A DNA stretch of 64,000 nt from an uncultured Paracoccaceae bacterium (GCA_938092015.1 CALKOT010000066.1:1-64000), one strand, 5' to 3'; shown: positions 18,645 through 29,600, counted from the stretch's first letter. Translations and numbers: made by a program. The notes: generated from the letters alone by a model not told the origin.

Positions 18645-19298
18645 ATGGACGGCCTTTTGGCCTTGCTGGGCCTGAAGTTTTCTGAGCTTGCGACGATCGT
18701 CATCTCATGCGTCGCATTGTTTTTATCATGGCGCACGGCGGCTTCGTCTAGCAGCTCAAGTCGTGATCAGCATGATGCTGCGACCAAGCAGAATGAAGCA
18801 GAGGCGAAGATTGCAGCCATTCATGCAGAAGTCACGCATGAACAGACCCGTTTGCAGCGCGACACCGACATCATCCGCTGGGCTGGGGAAGCTGTGGCGC
18901 TGCTTGCCGAAATGGCCGAACTGCCGGTCACGACGATGGAGGATGACGCCAGGCATCGTCGCTGGCATTCACTCCGCCACCGCCTCTCTACCCAGATCGA
19001 CATAGGGCGGTTTTAATTCCCAAATTATGGTTCAGATACTTTGGGTGCAGACAATTCCACTGCCTTTCGGGGCCGGCGTCAGCGCGTGTTAGAACATCTT
19101 GTCGAAGCTTATGATATCTTCGACGAAGACGACACTTTGGGCGATTTGATCACTCGCCGCGACTGTAAGCAGGCGCTGGTGACAGAGCGACAGAATTTCA
19201 TTTCAGAAGTTCAACGCTTCATCGACCCTAGCCGCTATGTCGAATTTCGTGACGGCGATGCGATTGAGCAACTTAAGCGAGAAGTCGAAGCAAGCTGA
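18645..19298 (+). pseudogene. Membrane-anchored hypothetical protein split by a stop codon
   Basis: Two same-frame pieces, 18645-19016 and 19017-19298. The first has one transmembrane helix (LATIVISCVALFLSW) and a helical charged tail. At 19014-19016 a TAA interrupts ...DIGRF-stop-FPNYGSD...; a single-base change from TAT or TAC would restore GRFYFPN, a sensible continuation. Only a TTG at 19041 could restart translation. Repaired, the protein would have about 217 residues. I do not recognise its function. It starts three bases after the ilvH stop. Confidence 0.6.
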
Positions 19299-19356
19299 GA
19301 TCAATCAGGTCGATCCCAGCTGGCGGCGAACTTTCGGTAATCAGATCTAATCAAGT

Positions 19357-19990
19357 TCAAGCGGCGGCCAATTCATCCTCAAGTCCGCGAAGCAGAACAT
19401 TCAATCCAAAAACAAAATCCGCTTCGATGTTAGGCGCGACAATCTCTTCGATCAGGTCGGAAATTACAGGGAAATGCCCGTTCGCCAGGCTTTCCTCAAG
19501 TTCTTCGCGCACTTCTGCGCCCAGCCAGCCGCCAATCTCATCAACGACAAATGCCTCTGTATAGACCACCAGCATTCTTGTCGCCTGAACCGTGACTCTT
19601 CGAGAGAACCCTGCTGATCGCAGAGTTGAATGAAAAGCTTCATGCACGCGATGTTCCGCCGTGATCCAATCTTCGAAAATCTCGTACATTCTGAAAGCGC
19701 CAGGATGGCGATGTCCAAGTGCGCGGAACTCGTGGCAAAGGGCTGTTAGATCCTGTCGCCAGTCGCCAGTCGCCGGTCGTAGCAGGAGGGTTGAATTCTC
19801 GCAGCATTGCATCCAATACGGCCTGCATCAGTGCCGCTTTATTCGCGTGGTGATGATAGATCGCCATTGGATCAACGTTCAGCGCCGCCGCCAGTTTGCG
19901 CATGCTGAACGCCTTTTCACCGTGCGCGTCGATCATCGCTAACGCCGCACTGACGATCCCAGCATTTGAGAGTTTGTCGCGCTTTGCCAC
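19357..19990 (-). pseudogene. TetR-family regulator, frameshifted by a 7-bp repeat
   Basis: The N-terminal part (start at 19990) carries a TetR-type DNA-binding domain: AGIVSAALAMIDAHG, then FSMRKLAAALNVDPMAIYHH. The C-terminal ligand domain continues in another frame to 19357 (RQDLTALCHEFRALG and on to VFGLNVLLRGLEDEL). The switch coincides with three tandem 7-base units (GTCGCCA, GTCGCCA, GTCGCCG; 19755-19775). Removing one unit joins both halves as FNPPATTGDWRQDLTAL, so a slippage event explains the break. The gene may be dead, or could switch back by losing a unit. A palindromic operator lies upstream. Confidence 0.75.
19755..19775. repeat. Three tandem 7-base units inside the TetR gene
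   Basis: GTCGCCA, GTCGCCA, GTCGCCG in direct succession. Seven is not a multiple of three, so gain or loss of a unit shifts the reading frame. Two units would keep the TetR gene open. Confidence 0.8.
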
Positions 19991-20018
19991 CCAAGCGCCT
20001 TTCCGAATATTGACTTTT

Positions 20019-20031
20019 TCTACAGTGTAGA
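20019..20031. promoter_or_regulatory. Putative TetR operator
   Basis: TCTACAGTGTAGA is a perfect 13-base inverted repeat around a central base, 29 bases upstream of the TetR start. Such spacing fits an autoregulatory operator overlapping the promoter; TACACT on the minus strand could serve as its -10 element. Confidence 0.6.
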
Positions 20032-20076
20032 GCAGGTGCAGTTCTTAAAGGCCCAGAGAACAAGATTGAGCGATCA

Positions 20077-20134
20077 CGGTGTTGTTACCATACGCCATAT
20101 AGCACCCGGTGGGGGTCTGAAACACCGTTTTTTT
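20077..20134 (+). terminator. Hairpin plus T-run, terminator or small-RNA end
   Basis: CGGTGTT (20077-20083) can pair with AACACCG (20121-20127), which is followed by seven T. An inner CACC-CGGTG hairpin lies between. No plus-strand gene ends just before it, so it may close a short unannotated transcript. Evidence is structural only. Confidence 0.35.
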
Positions 20135-20408
20135 AGGTAAAGATGGCGAAAATAACAGCGGTTATCGCCAATCAACGGTTTCGTCGTTGCGGCGGCGAAG
20201 GTGGCGGCAAAGGCCCTGCGTAAGCAGAGGTGAAGTGTCTTCGCCGCGCCCGTGGCGCGGGCAGCGGTTGGTTGGCGGACAAGATTTCGGTCTGGCCGGT
20301 TTAATCAACCGCCTCCGACATCCGAAATTCGCTTTAACCACCCTTTCAGGCGGCTTGCGCTAAGCCGTCGGCTCGCTATCGTCGCGCGCCAGTGAAGGAG
20401 CGTAGAAC
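20135..20408. other. Region upstream of zwf, nothing further recognised
   Basis: No convincing reading frame or RNA gene. It should contain the zwf promoter. GAAGGAGCG immediately precedes the zwf ATG. GGCTTGCGCTAAGCC (20351-20365) is an imperfect dyad of unknown meaning. Confidence 0.4.
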
Positions 20409-21874
<1,466 letters not shown>

Positions 21875-21878
<4 letters not shown>

Positions 21879-22558
21879 CGCCCGAAGTCATTGAATACCC
21901 TGACCGAGCCATCCAAGCTGAAACGCTAGCGGACGCTGTCGCAGTCGCGCTGCAAGCATGCATTGAGGCGAACAAGCAGGCCACGCTGGCCGTTGCGGGC
22001 GGATCCACGCCGGCGACTTTTCTTACTGCGCTTGGCAAGCGCGACATTGACTGGACCAGTGTCATCGTTCTGCCTACCGATGAGCGCTGGGCGCCACCGA
22101 AAGATGATCGATCGAACGAAGGAATGATCCGCGATACCCTGATGGCCAATGGCGCGAACCCGCAGCTGTTCAGTTTCTGGCGCAAGGGCGCAACTGCAGT
22201 TCAGGCCGCAACGGGCCTGGCCCTCGACCTGGCGACGCACCTGCCACTCGACATCTGTGTTCTTGGCATGGGTGTGGATATGCATTGCGCCTCGCTGTTC
22301 CCCGGGGGCGATGGCATGACGCTGGCCATGGCCGACGGCGCCCCCGCTGTTGCTTCAATGCTGGCGCCCGGCGCCGCTGAGCCGCGTGTCACTTTGTCAG
22401 CTGACGTGCTTTCGAAAAGCCAGATGCATCTTTTGATTGCCGGCGATGATAAACGCGCAGCACTGGATAAGGCGTTGGGAACCGAAGATACCTTTACAGC
22501 GCCTGTGGCCGCTGTGCTGAGGCGTTGCGAACATGCGACAGTACACTGGGCGCCATGA
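21875..22558 (+). CDS. pgl: 6-phosphogluconolactonase
   Basis: A 227-residue hydrolase of the DevB/SOL type that opens 6-phosphogluconolactone. It shows the AVAGGSTPATFLTAL motif of the sugar-isomerase fold, VLPTDERWAPPKDDRSNEGMI, and GMGVDMHCASLFPGGDG (the family has GMG.DGHTASLFPG). The Asp-Met-His-Cys wording replaces the more usual Asp-Gly-His-Thr, a small oddity. ATG overlaps the zwf stop (ATGA). Confidence 0.92.
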
Positions 22559-22627
22559 TCATAGCGCGCTTTGCGATCTTCAATGATCCATGGCAGATTA
22601 CCTAAGGGCGAGTTGGAGACGAATAGA

Positions 22628-24253
22628 ATGAACGAAATGACACTCGCCACACTTTGGGGTGGGTTGGAGGCCGAAGCCTCCCGCCTGCGCCAGCGCACCC
22701 TTCGTGATCTGTTTGAAGCGGATGCCAACAGGTTTGCCACGCACTCCTATCGGCTGGATGACCTGCTGATCGATTTTTCGAAAGAGAAACTCGATATGGG
22801 GGCGTGGGCCGCCCTCTTACGATTAGCCCACGCCAAAGGGGTTGAGGCCCGCCGCGATGCAATATTCGCAGGCGACCCGGTTAACGAAACCGAAGGCCGT
22901 GCAGTGTTTCACGTCGCTCTACGCGGCGGCGCAGGCCCCGAAGCATGTGCAGAAGGCGAACCGGTGATGGGGGCTGTAGAAGCCGAACTTGACCGGTTTC
23001 TAACCTTTGCAGAAGCAGTTCGCACTGGCGCCTATGCGTCCACCAACGGCAAACGGTTCACTGATGTGGTGAATATTGGGATTGGCGGGTCTGACCTTGG
23101 TCCAGCGATGGCCTGCCGCGCGTTGAAACCAGATGCTGATGGCCCGAAGCTGCATTTCATCTCGAATGTCGATAGCGCCCATGCGACGGATGTTCTTGAA
23201 GGGCTTGATCCAACGACGACACTTATCATTGTCGCTTCAAAAACCTTCACCACACTTGAAACGATGACCAACGCCAATGCAGCCCGAGACTGGTTAGCAG
23301 AGGCGATTGGCGACGCTGCCGGGGCGCATATCGCCGCCGTTTCATCCAACGTTGAAGGTGCTGGAGAGTTCGGCGTCGCGCCTGATCGCGTTTTCGTTTT
23401 TTGGGATTGGGTGGGCGGTCGCTACTCAATCTGGTCAGCCATCGGTTTGCCGCTTGCCATCGCCATCGGCGCCGACGATTTTCGCGCTTTCCTGAAAGGC
23501 GCAGCGGATATGGACGATCATTTCCGTACTACGCCCATGGCTGAGAACCTGCCTGTTCTGCTGGCCCTTGCAGGCATCTGGCGACGCAACATGCTGAAAT
23601 GCCAGACCGTCGCACTGATCCCTTATGATCAACGGCTTGAGTTCTTTGCAGCCTATATCCAGCAGCTGGATATGGAATCGAACGGCAAGTCCACCCGCCT
23701 TGATGAATCGGCTCCACGCGGATCAACCGGCCCGGTGATCTGGGGCGAGCCTGGTACAAATTCCCAGCATTCCTTCTTCCAGCATCTGCATCAGGGCACT
23801 GATGTCATCCCCGTGGATTTCCTGGTGGCCCGCCATTCCCGCGAAGACCTTGGCGATCACCATGCGCTTCTGATGGCTAACTGCCTTGCTCAATCCCGGG
23901 CGCTTGCTTTTGGTCGCACGGGCGAAGAGGCGGCTGCGGGTATGCGTCGTAAAGGCATGGATGAAGCTGACATCGATCGTCTGACTGCCCATCGCACTTT
24001 TCCCGGCGACCGCCCTTCGACGACCATCGTCTATGATCGCCTCGATCCCTATGCTCTGGGTCGCCTGATCGCGTTGTTTGAGCACAAGGTGTTTGTGCAA
24101 GGCGCCATCTGGGGCGTGAATTCCTACGATCAATGGGGCGTTGAGTTGGGCAAAGATCTGGCTGTCACACTCATTCCCATGGTGCGTGACGGCGCCAAAG
24201 CAGAGGGTATTGATGGGTCAACGGCGGGGCTGCTAGCTGAATTGCGGCGGTGA
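22628..24253 (+). CDS. pgi: Glucose-6-phosphate isomerase
   Basis: A 541-residue isomerase of glucose 6-phosphate and fructose 6-phosphate. Both family signatures are present: VGGRYSIWSAIGLPLAI and NSYDQWGVELGKDLA. The central GIGGSDLGPAMACRAL phosphate loop is also visible, and SNGKST in the active site region. The start at 22628 (MNEMTLATLWGG) is preferred over an upstream in-frame codon at 22571 because homologues begin near it. It follows pgl after 69 bases. Confidence 0.95.
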   Translation: MNEMTLATLWGGLEAEASRLRQRTLRDLFEADANRFATHSYRLDDLLIDFSKEKLDMGAWAALLRLAHAKGVEARRDAIFAGDPVNETEGRAVFHVALRGGAGPEACAEGEPVMGAVEAELDRFLTFAEAVRTGAYASTNGKRFTDVVNIGIGGSDLGPAMACRALKPDADGPKLHFISNVDSAHATDVLEGLDPTTTLIIVASKTFTTLETMTNANAARDWLAEAIGDAAGAHIAAVSSNVEGAGEFGVAPDRVFVFWDWVGGRYSIWSAIGLPLAIAIGADDFRAFLKGAADMDDHFRTTPMAENLPVLLALAGIWRRNMLKCQTVALIPYDQRLEFFAAYIQQLDMESNGKSTRLDESAPRGSTGPVIWGEPGTNSQHSFFQHLHQGTDVIPVDFLVARHSREDLGDHHALLMANCLAQSRALAFGRTGEEAAAGMRRKGMDEADIDRLTAHRTFPGDRPSTTIVYDRLDPYALGRLIALFEHKVFVQGAIWGVNSYDQWGVELGKDLAVTLIPMVRDGAKAEGIDGSTAGLLAELRR

Positions 24254-24421
24254 TAGATAACTGACGCCGGATGCTTTTATTACGCCCCGCCAAAACAAAC
24301 CGTCGAAGTTACATCAAACTTTGCGTGGCGATCATGATAGCCATCGCGTGCCCCTTTACATAGCCAGCCACGCGTTTTCACTGTAGCGTTCTGCCATGAC
24401 GCGAATTTCGGGGGCTGATCC

Positions 24422-25825
24422 ATGCCATTCCTAGAAGACGCAGTGCTGCTGGCGCGCATTCAGTTTGCTTTCACTGTCAGCTTTCACATCATCTTTCCTG
24501 CATTCTCAATCGGTCTTGCCAGTTTCCTTGCGGTGCTGGAATTTCAGTGGCTGCGTACCGGCGAAGCGCATTACCTGAAACTGTTCAAATACTGGATCAA
24601 GATCTTCGCCGTCGCTTTTGGCATGGGCGTCGTCAGCGGATTGGTGATGTCCTATCAGTTCGGCACCAACTGGTCTGTCTTTTCGGACAAGACCGGCCCC
24701 ATTCTGGGTCCATTGATGGGCTATGAGGTGATGACCGCGTTCTTCCTTGAGGCTGGCTTTCTGGGCGTCATGCTGTTCGGTCTCGACCGCGTCGGCCCAC
24801 GCCTGCATTTCCTTGCGACGCTGATGGTGGCCGGTGGCACGCTGATGTCTGCCTTCTGGATTCTCAGCGTCAATTCCTGGATGCAGACACCCGCAGGGTA
24901 TGGCTTTAACGATGTTGGACAGTTCGTCCCAACCGACTGGTGGGCTGCGATTTTCAACCCATCTTTCCCGTACCGATTGGTTCACATGGTTCTGGCGGCC
25001 TATTTGACCACTGCCTTTGTGGTTGGCGGCGTCGGTGCATATCACCTGCTGAAAGGCCGCCGGGATCAGGCGACGAAGACGATGTTCTCGATGGCCATGT
25101 GGATGGCCGCCATCGTCGCGCCTGCGCAGATCATTGCAGGGGATTTTCACGGCATCAACACACTTAAACACCAGCCCGCCAAGATCGCGGCGATGGAAGG
25201 GCATTGGGAGACGCAGGCCTGCGCCCCACTTCTCCTCTTTGGCATTCCGGACAATGAGGCCGAAGAAACGCACTACGAGATTGGCATTCCCTGTTTGGGC
25301 GGGCTGATCCTGACCCACAGTTTCACCAAGGAACTTAAAGGCCTGAAAGAGTTCCTGGCAGAGGATCGCCCCCCCGCCGCCGTCGTATTCTGGTCTTTTC
25401 GCATCATGGTCGCCATTGGTATGGCCATGGCGGCGCTGGGGATTTGGTCTCTATGGCTGCGCTGGCGACAGACGTTGTATGATGAGCGATGGGCGCATCG
25501 CGCCGCTCTTTTGATGGGCCCGATGGGATTTGTCGCGGTTCTGGCAGGCTGGATCACGACAGAGGTGGGGCGCCAGCCGTTCACTGTCTACGGGCTGCTG
25601 CGAACGTCAGAAAGCATATCCCCCATCGCAGCCGAAGGCGTGGCGGTCAGCCTTGCCGCATTCATCGTCGTCTACAGTATCGTCTTCGTCACGGGGGTTC
25701 GCTACATGCTGATCCTAATGAACCGGCCACCGATTGGCGCAGCTGAACTGCATGCAGATGAAGGGCCAACGCGATCCGGCGGCATGATGGCGGCGGCAAA
25801 GAAGATTGAGGAGGGGCACAGATGA
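24422..25825 (+). CDS. cioA: Cyanide-insensitive bd-type quinol oxidase, subunit I
   Basis: A 467-residue polytopic membrane protein, the haem-bearing subunit of a terminal oxidase that reduces oxygen with ubiquinol and does not pump protons. The N-terminus (LLARIQFAFTVSFHIIFPAFSIG) contains the conserved His ligand, MSYQFGTNW and GPLMGYEVMTAFFLEAGFLG are typical, and TTEVGRQPFTVYGLLRT is the conserved GRQP motif near the end. The quinol loop is short, as in the CIO subgroup rather than E. coli CydA. It overlaps cioB by four bases. Confidence 0.9.
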   Translation: MPFLEDAVLLARIQFAFTVSFHIIFPAFSIGLASFLAVLEFQWLRTGEAHYLKLFKYWIKIFAVAFGMGVVSGLVMSYQFGTNWSVFSDKTGPILGPLMGYEVMTAFFLEAGFLGVMLFGLDRVGPRLHFLATLMVAGGTLMSAFWILSVNSWMQTPAGYGFNDVGQFVPTDWWAAIFNPSFPYRLVHMVLAAYLTTAFVVGGVGAYHLLKGRRDQATKTMFSMAMWMAAIVAPAQIIAGDFHGINTLKHQPAKIAAMEGHWETQACAPLLLFGIPDNEAEETHYEIGIPCLGGLILTHSFTKELKGLKEFLAEDRPPAAVVFWSFRIMVAIGMAMAALGIWSLWLRWRQTLYDERWAHRAALLMGPMGFVAVLAGWITTEVGRQPFTVYGLLRTSESISPIAAEGVAVSLAAFIVVYSIVFVTGVRYMLILMNRPPIGAAELHADEGPTRSGGMMAAAKKIEEGHR

Positions 25826-26832
25826 TTTTCGATCTTCCTCACATCTGGGCCGGGATCATCGCTTTCGCGATCCTTGCCTATGTTGCGCTTGATGGAATGG
25901 ACCTTGGCATAGGGCTGATCTTTCCCTTTCTGCCGGGTCGTGACCGCCGCGACGTGATGATGAACACCGTCGCACCTGTCTGGGATGGCAATGAGACCTG
26001 GCTGGTTCTGGGCGGAGGCGGCCTGTTTGCGGCCTTCCCACTTGCCTACGCCATCATCGCGCCTGCCGTTTATCCACCTTTGATAGCCATGCTACTGGGA
26101 CTGATTTTCAGAGGTGTCGCTTTTGAGTTCCGCTTCAAGGCCGAAACAGACCCTGGCAAAATCTGGTGGTCCTACGCTTTCGCAATTGGGTCGTTCACCG
26201 CCGCGTTCTGTCAGGGGCTGATCGTCGGCGCACTGGTGCAGGGGATCGAAATTGATGGCCGAAACTATGCAGGCGGCTTGTTTGACTGGCTGACGCCTTT
26301 CACGATTTTCTGCGGTTTTGCAGTTGTATCGGCTTATTCACTGCTGGGGTGCGCCTGGCTGATCCTGAAAACTGAGGGATCGATCCAGTTTGATATGTTC
26401 CGCCTGTTTCCCGTCACACTGGCGCTAACCATGGCGTCGCTTGCCATTCTGTCAATCTGGATGCTCATCGACCATCCTGGGGTGATTGACAGATGGTTCG
26501 CGTCAGATGCGATTTACTTTACGCTGCTGGTTCCGATCCTCGCGGGCGCTGCGGGGGCCGCACTGGTGTGGTGTTGGCGAGAGCAGAACGAAAACTTGCC
26601 TTATCCTCTCGCTCTCTCATTGTTCGTGATTTCGTTCATTGGTCTGGCGATCAGCCTCTACCCCAACCTGATCCCGCCGTCGCTGACGATCTACGACGCC
26701 GCCGCACCGGATGAAAGCCTTAGCTTTCTACTATGGGGGGCAGCATTACTGATCCCGATTATTCTGGCCTACACGATCTATTCCTACTGGGTATTCAGGG
26801 GAAAAGTCCGGGTTGGGGATGGGTACCATTGA
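25822..26832 (+). CDS. cioB: Cyanide-insensitive bd-type quinol oxidase, subunit II
   Basis: A 336-residue integral membrane partner of subunit I. It begins MIFDLPHIWAGIIAFAILAY and carries YVALDGMDLGIGLIFPF, the NTVAPVWDGNETWLVLGGGGLFAAFP signature (split here only by its length) and a C-terminal SYWVFRGKV. About eight membrane segments are apparent. The ATG overlaps the cioA stop and its own stop overlaps the start of a 34-residue protein, so all three are probably translated together. Confidence 0.92.
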   Translation: MIFDLPHIWAGIIAFAILAYVALDGMDLGIGLIFPFLPGRDRRDVMMNTVAPVWDGNETWLVLGGGGLFAAFPLAYAIIAPAVYPPLIAMLLGLIFRGVAFEFRFKAETDPGKIWWSYAFAIGSFTAAFCQGLIVGALVQGIEIDGRNYAGGLFDWLTPFTIFCGFAVVSAYSLLGCAWLILKTEGSIQFDMFRLFPVTLALTMASLAILSIWMLIDHPGVIDRWFASDAIYFTLLVPILAGAAGAALVWCWREQNENLPYPLALSLFVISFIGLAISLYPNLIPPSLTIYDAAAPDESLSFLLWGAALLIPIILAYTIYSYWVFRGKVRVGDGYH

Positions 26833-26933
26833 TAACGATCAAGCGTCTCGCATGGTTTGTCGGCTTGTGGTTAGCCGGGGTGACTGTCCTTAGCGTATTC
26901 GCGTTCATCATCCGCTGGGGGCTGGGTCTATAG
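26829..26933 (+). CDS. Small single-span oxidase-associated protein (DUF2474-like)
   Basis: A 34-residue protein starting at TTG 26829, which overlaps the cioB TGA (TTGA). It is a basic N-terminus (ITIKRLAWF) followed by one membrane helix (VGLWLAGVTVLSVFAFIIRW). Small proteins of this type directly follow cio/cydAB genes in many proteobacteria and parallel CydX. Role in assembly or stability of the oxidase is inferred from that position. Confidence 0.7.
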   Translation: MITIKRLAWFVGLWLAGVTVLSVFAFIIRWGLGL

Positions 26934-27029
26934 GTATTCGTATTGATGATCATCTGGATCACTAAAACTGGCTGAGCCTAATTTATAGCGGCGGTTACTC
27001 TGGTCCAAACCAATCAAGGAACGGACCTT

Positions 27030-27704
27030 ATGCATATCGGACTGATCGGCGGCATCGGCCCCGCTGCGACCGACCTTTACTAACGCGGTTTGATAGCCTC
27101 TTTACGTGCGAAGGGGCGGGTGCTGGACGCTACGATTGTTCACGCGGATTCTGTCACGTTGCTGGCGAATTTTGAGGCTCGCGATCCTCATGCCCAGACT
27201 GAAATCTACTTACGGCTTGCGGATCGTCTTGTGTCTGCCGGGGCAGACGCGATGGCGATTACATCCATCGGCGGCCATTTCTGCATTGAGACACTGCGCC
27301 CTCGCTGCCCTTTGCCGCTGATCGAATTGGCTGGTGCGATAAACGCTGATGTGTCTGCACGCAAACTGAAAACAGTCGGAATTCTCGGCACTGATACGGT
27401 GATGGAGACTGGCATCTATGGCGGGATTACATCCGCCAATGTCATCGCCCCGCAGGGTAAGATGCTGGCCGAAGTTCACCGCGCATATGCCGACATGGCG
27501 ACCAAAACGACGGTTACTGATGCGCAACGTGATCTGTTTTTTCAGCAGGGTCACGAGATGACCGAAGCAGGCGCAGAGGCGATGTTGTTGGCTGGAACGG
27601 ACCTGTTCATTGCCTTTGAAGGGTACGATCCAGGTTTTCAGGCGATAGACTGCGCCGAGATACATGTGGATGCCATTGTCAGGACAATCCTTGAGAACGG
27701 ATAA
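27030..27704 (+). pseudogene. Aspartate/glutamate racemase family protein, nonsense codon
   Basis: The frame from ATG 27030 reads MHIGLIGGIGPAATDLY, then a TAA at 27081-27083, then RGLIASLRAKG and continues to 27704 without further breaks. A TAT or TAC codon would give DLYYRGLIA, the form I expect in this family. The remaining part has ITSIGGHFCIE with the first candidate catalytic Cys and GTDLFIAFEGYDPGF near the end. Translation could only restart at TTG 27090, dropping the N-terminal strand and phosphate-like GGIGP loop, so activity is doubtful. Confidence 0.7.
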
Positions 27705-27830
27705 AATCGCGTCGCAGTAGTCACGCGCGCCTTAAACGGTTTAGACGACCATCGTCGGGCGGGTTCCGATTAGGGTTTCAAGCGGATTGATGGTTAGCCT
27801 GATCACAACATTAGCCTCTCTTTCGGAAAG

Positions 27831-27983
27831 ATGCACAGAATTGTTTGTGACCTGGAGGTTCAGCTTAATCCGCAGCTCGACGTTGCCGGGTCATTGGGCG
27901 TAGGGCCCACTGAAGGTGGTGAGGTGATGGAGTTTCTTGGCGGTCTAAAACCGATATTGTTGCAACCTGACGCGTGCATTTAA
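27831..27983 (+). CDS. Possible 50-residue protein, unrecognised
   Basis: ATG 27831 to TAA 27981 in the gap between the racemase remnant and the GFA gene. It reads MHRIVCDLEVQLNPQL and ends LLQPDACI. No clear ribosome-binding site and no family recognised. The rest of the 298-base gap holds nothing I can name. Confidence 0.2.
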   Translation: MHRIVCDLEVQLNPQLDVAGSLGVGPTEGGEVMEFLGGLKPILLQPDACI

Positions 27984-28002
27984 ACCAACGGAAGAGGACG
28001 TT

Positions 28003-28515
28003 ATGACAAATGATTGCCCCTCAAAGGTCGGCGGCTGCGCTTGCGGGCATGTCCGCTACGAGCTGGCGTCAGACCCGATGATCGTACACGGATGCCATTG
28101 CCGTTGGTGTCAGCGCGAAAGTGGGGCTTCCTTTGCGGTAAATGCGCTGATTGAAGCTGACCGCGTCAAGATAACGAAGGGCGACGTTGCAGAGATGACT
28201 GTCCCATCCTTAAGCGGAGCAGGCCAAAAGTTTGCGCGTTGTCCTCACTTTCAGGTCACCCTTTGGACGAACTACTTCGGAATGAGTGGAAACCTCGGCG
28301 AGGTCATTCGATGTATCAGGGTAGGCACGCTAGACAATCCGGACCGATATCCACCCGATGTTCATATTTTCACCTCGATCAAACGGCCTTGGGTGATCCT
28401 TCCCGATGGCGTGCCGGCTTTTGATGAATATTTCAGGATCAAAGACATTTGGTCAGCGGACAGCCTCGTGCGGAGAGCTGCCTTGCACAAAGCCGTCGGC
28501 ACACCTGCGCCCTGA
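28003..28515 (+). CDS. GFA/CENP-V zinc-domain protein
   Basis: A 170-residue member of the glutathione-dependent formaldehyde-activating family, a Zn-binding beta fold. Zinc ligands are visible in GGCACGHVRYEL, HGCHCRWCQRESGASF and a later RCPHFQV. Most members are not proven formaldehyde enzymes, so the substrate is open. GGAAGAGGACG precedes the ATG. It stands alone between a broken racemase and the convergent tsf gene, with which it shares a terminator. Confidence 0.8.
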   Translation: MTNDCPSKVGGCACGHVRYELASDPMIVHGCHCRWCQRESGASFAVNALIEADRVKITKGDVAEMTVPSLSGAGQKFARCPHFQVTLWTNYFGMSGNLGEVIRCIRVGTLDNPDRYPPDVHIFTSIKRPWVILPDGVPAFDEYFRIKDIWSADSLVRRAALHKAVGTPAP

Positions 28516-28550
28516 AGACAGTTCATCATCTACACTTTGACTGCCAAACG

Positions 28551-28581
28551 AAAAACGCCGGACCAATTGGCCCGGCGTTTT
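28551..28581. terminator. Bidirectional terminator between GFA gene and tsf
   Basis: AAAACGCCGG (28552-28561) pairs with CCGGCGTTTT (28572-28581) around a ten-base loop. A/T runs on both sides allow it to work for tsf on the minus strand and for the GFA gene on the plus strand. Confidence 0.85.
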
Positions 28582-28608
28582 CCTGAAACTCAGAAGGTGA
28601 GGGGCTGA

Positions 28609-29499
28609 TCAGCCACCCATCGTTTTCGCAACTTCCGCAGCGAAATCTTCTTCTTCTTTTTCAATGCCTTCACCAACCTGCACGCGGGCAAACCCGGTGA
28701 TCGTGAAATCACCAGCTTCTTTAACAGCTTTCTCGACGGTCAGATCTGGGTTGATCACGAAGGACTGCTGAAGAAGGCAGACCTCTTTGAAGAACTTGTT
28801 CATCCGTCCAACGATCATCTTTTCGATCACGTTGTCAGGTTTGCCGCTTTCGCGGGCCTGTTCCGTCAGAACAGCTTTTTCGCGCTCGATCAGCGCCGCG
28901 TCCAGGTCGGCTTCTGAAAGCGATGCAGGTGAGGTCGCTGCGATGTGCATGGCGACCTGTTTGCCGATGGCTTCTGCGCCAGCTTTGTCGGCGCCGTTCA
29001 CGCCAACTAACACGCCGATTTTGCCCATGCCAAGTACGACTGAAGAGTGGACGTATGTCGCAACGGTGTCAGCTTCGACGCGGGCCATGCGGCGAACCGA
29101 CATGTTTTCACCGATCGTGGCGACTTTCGCTGTGACGAAAGCTTCGACTGATTTGCCGTTCATGTCGGCGGCCAGAAGGCCTTCGATGGCGTCGACACCC
29201 GTGGCGATCTGCGCGATCTCGGCTACCATGCCCTGGAAATCTGCGTTCCGGGCGACAAAGTCAGTTTCGGAGTTCACTTCAACTGCAACGCCGACGCCTT
29301 CAGCTGCTGCAACGGCGACAAGGCCCTCAGCGGCTGTGCGGCCGGATTTCTTGGCGGCTGAGGCCAGACCTTTGGCACGCAGCCAGTCGACGGCGGCTTC
29401 CATGTCGCCGTCAGTCTCTGTCAGCGCTTTCTTTGCGTCCATCATGCCTGCGCCGGATGTGTCGCGCAGCTCTTTCACCTGTTTCGCGGTGATCGCCAT
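28609..29499 (-). CDS. tsf: Translation elongation factor Ts
   Basis: A 296-residue guanine nucleotide exchange factor for EF-Tu. The N-terminal UBA-like domain [20 protein letters not shown] is followed by [19 protein letters not shown] and by the EF-Tu contact motif [10 protein letters not shown]. The length matches the usual alphaproteobacterial protein. GGAGATTTTCTC precedes the ATG. It lies 134 bases behind rpsB on the minus strand, and a GC-rich hairpin sits in that gap. Confidence 0.96.
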   Translation of the reverse strand: MAITAKQVKELRDTSGAGMMDAKKALTETDGDMEAAVDWLRAKGLASAAKKSGRTAAEGLVAVAAAEGVGVAVEVNSETDFVARNADFQGMVAEIAQIATGVDAIEGLLAADMNGKSVEAFVTAKVATIGENMSVRRMARVEADTVATYVHSSVVLGMGKIGVLVGVNGADKAGAEAIGKQVAMHIAATSPASLSEADLDAALIEREKAVLTEQARESGKPDNVIEKMIVGRMNKFFKEVCLLQQSFVINPDLTVEKAVKEAGDFTITGFARVQVGEGIEKEEEDFAAEVAKTMGG

Positions 29500-29600
29500 G
29501 AGAAAATCTCCTTGGATAGTGTCCCCGATGTTTGTTCATGGGAACGGCTTTTCGCCTTGAAGGGCTCCCTTACAAGGCGACTGCATCAATTCTGTGAAAG

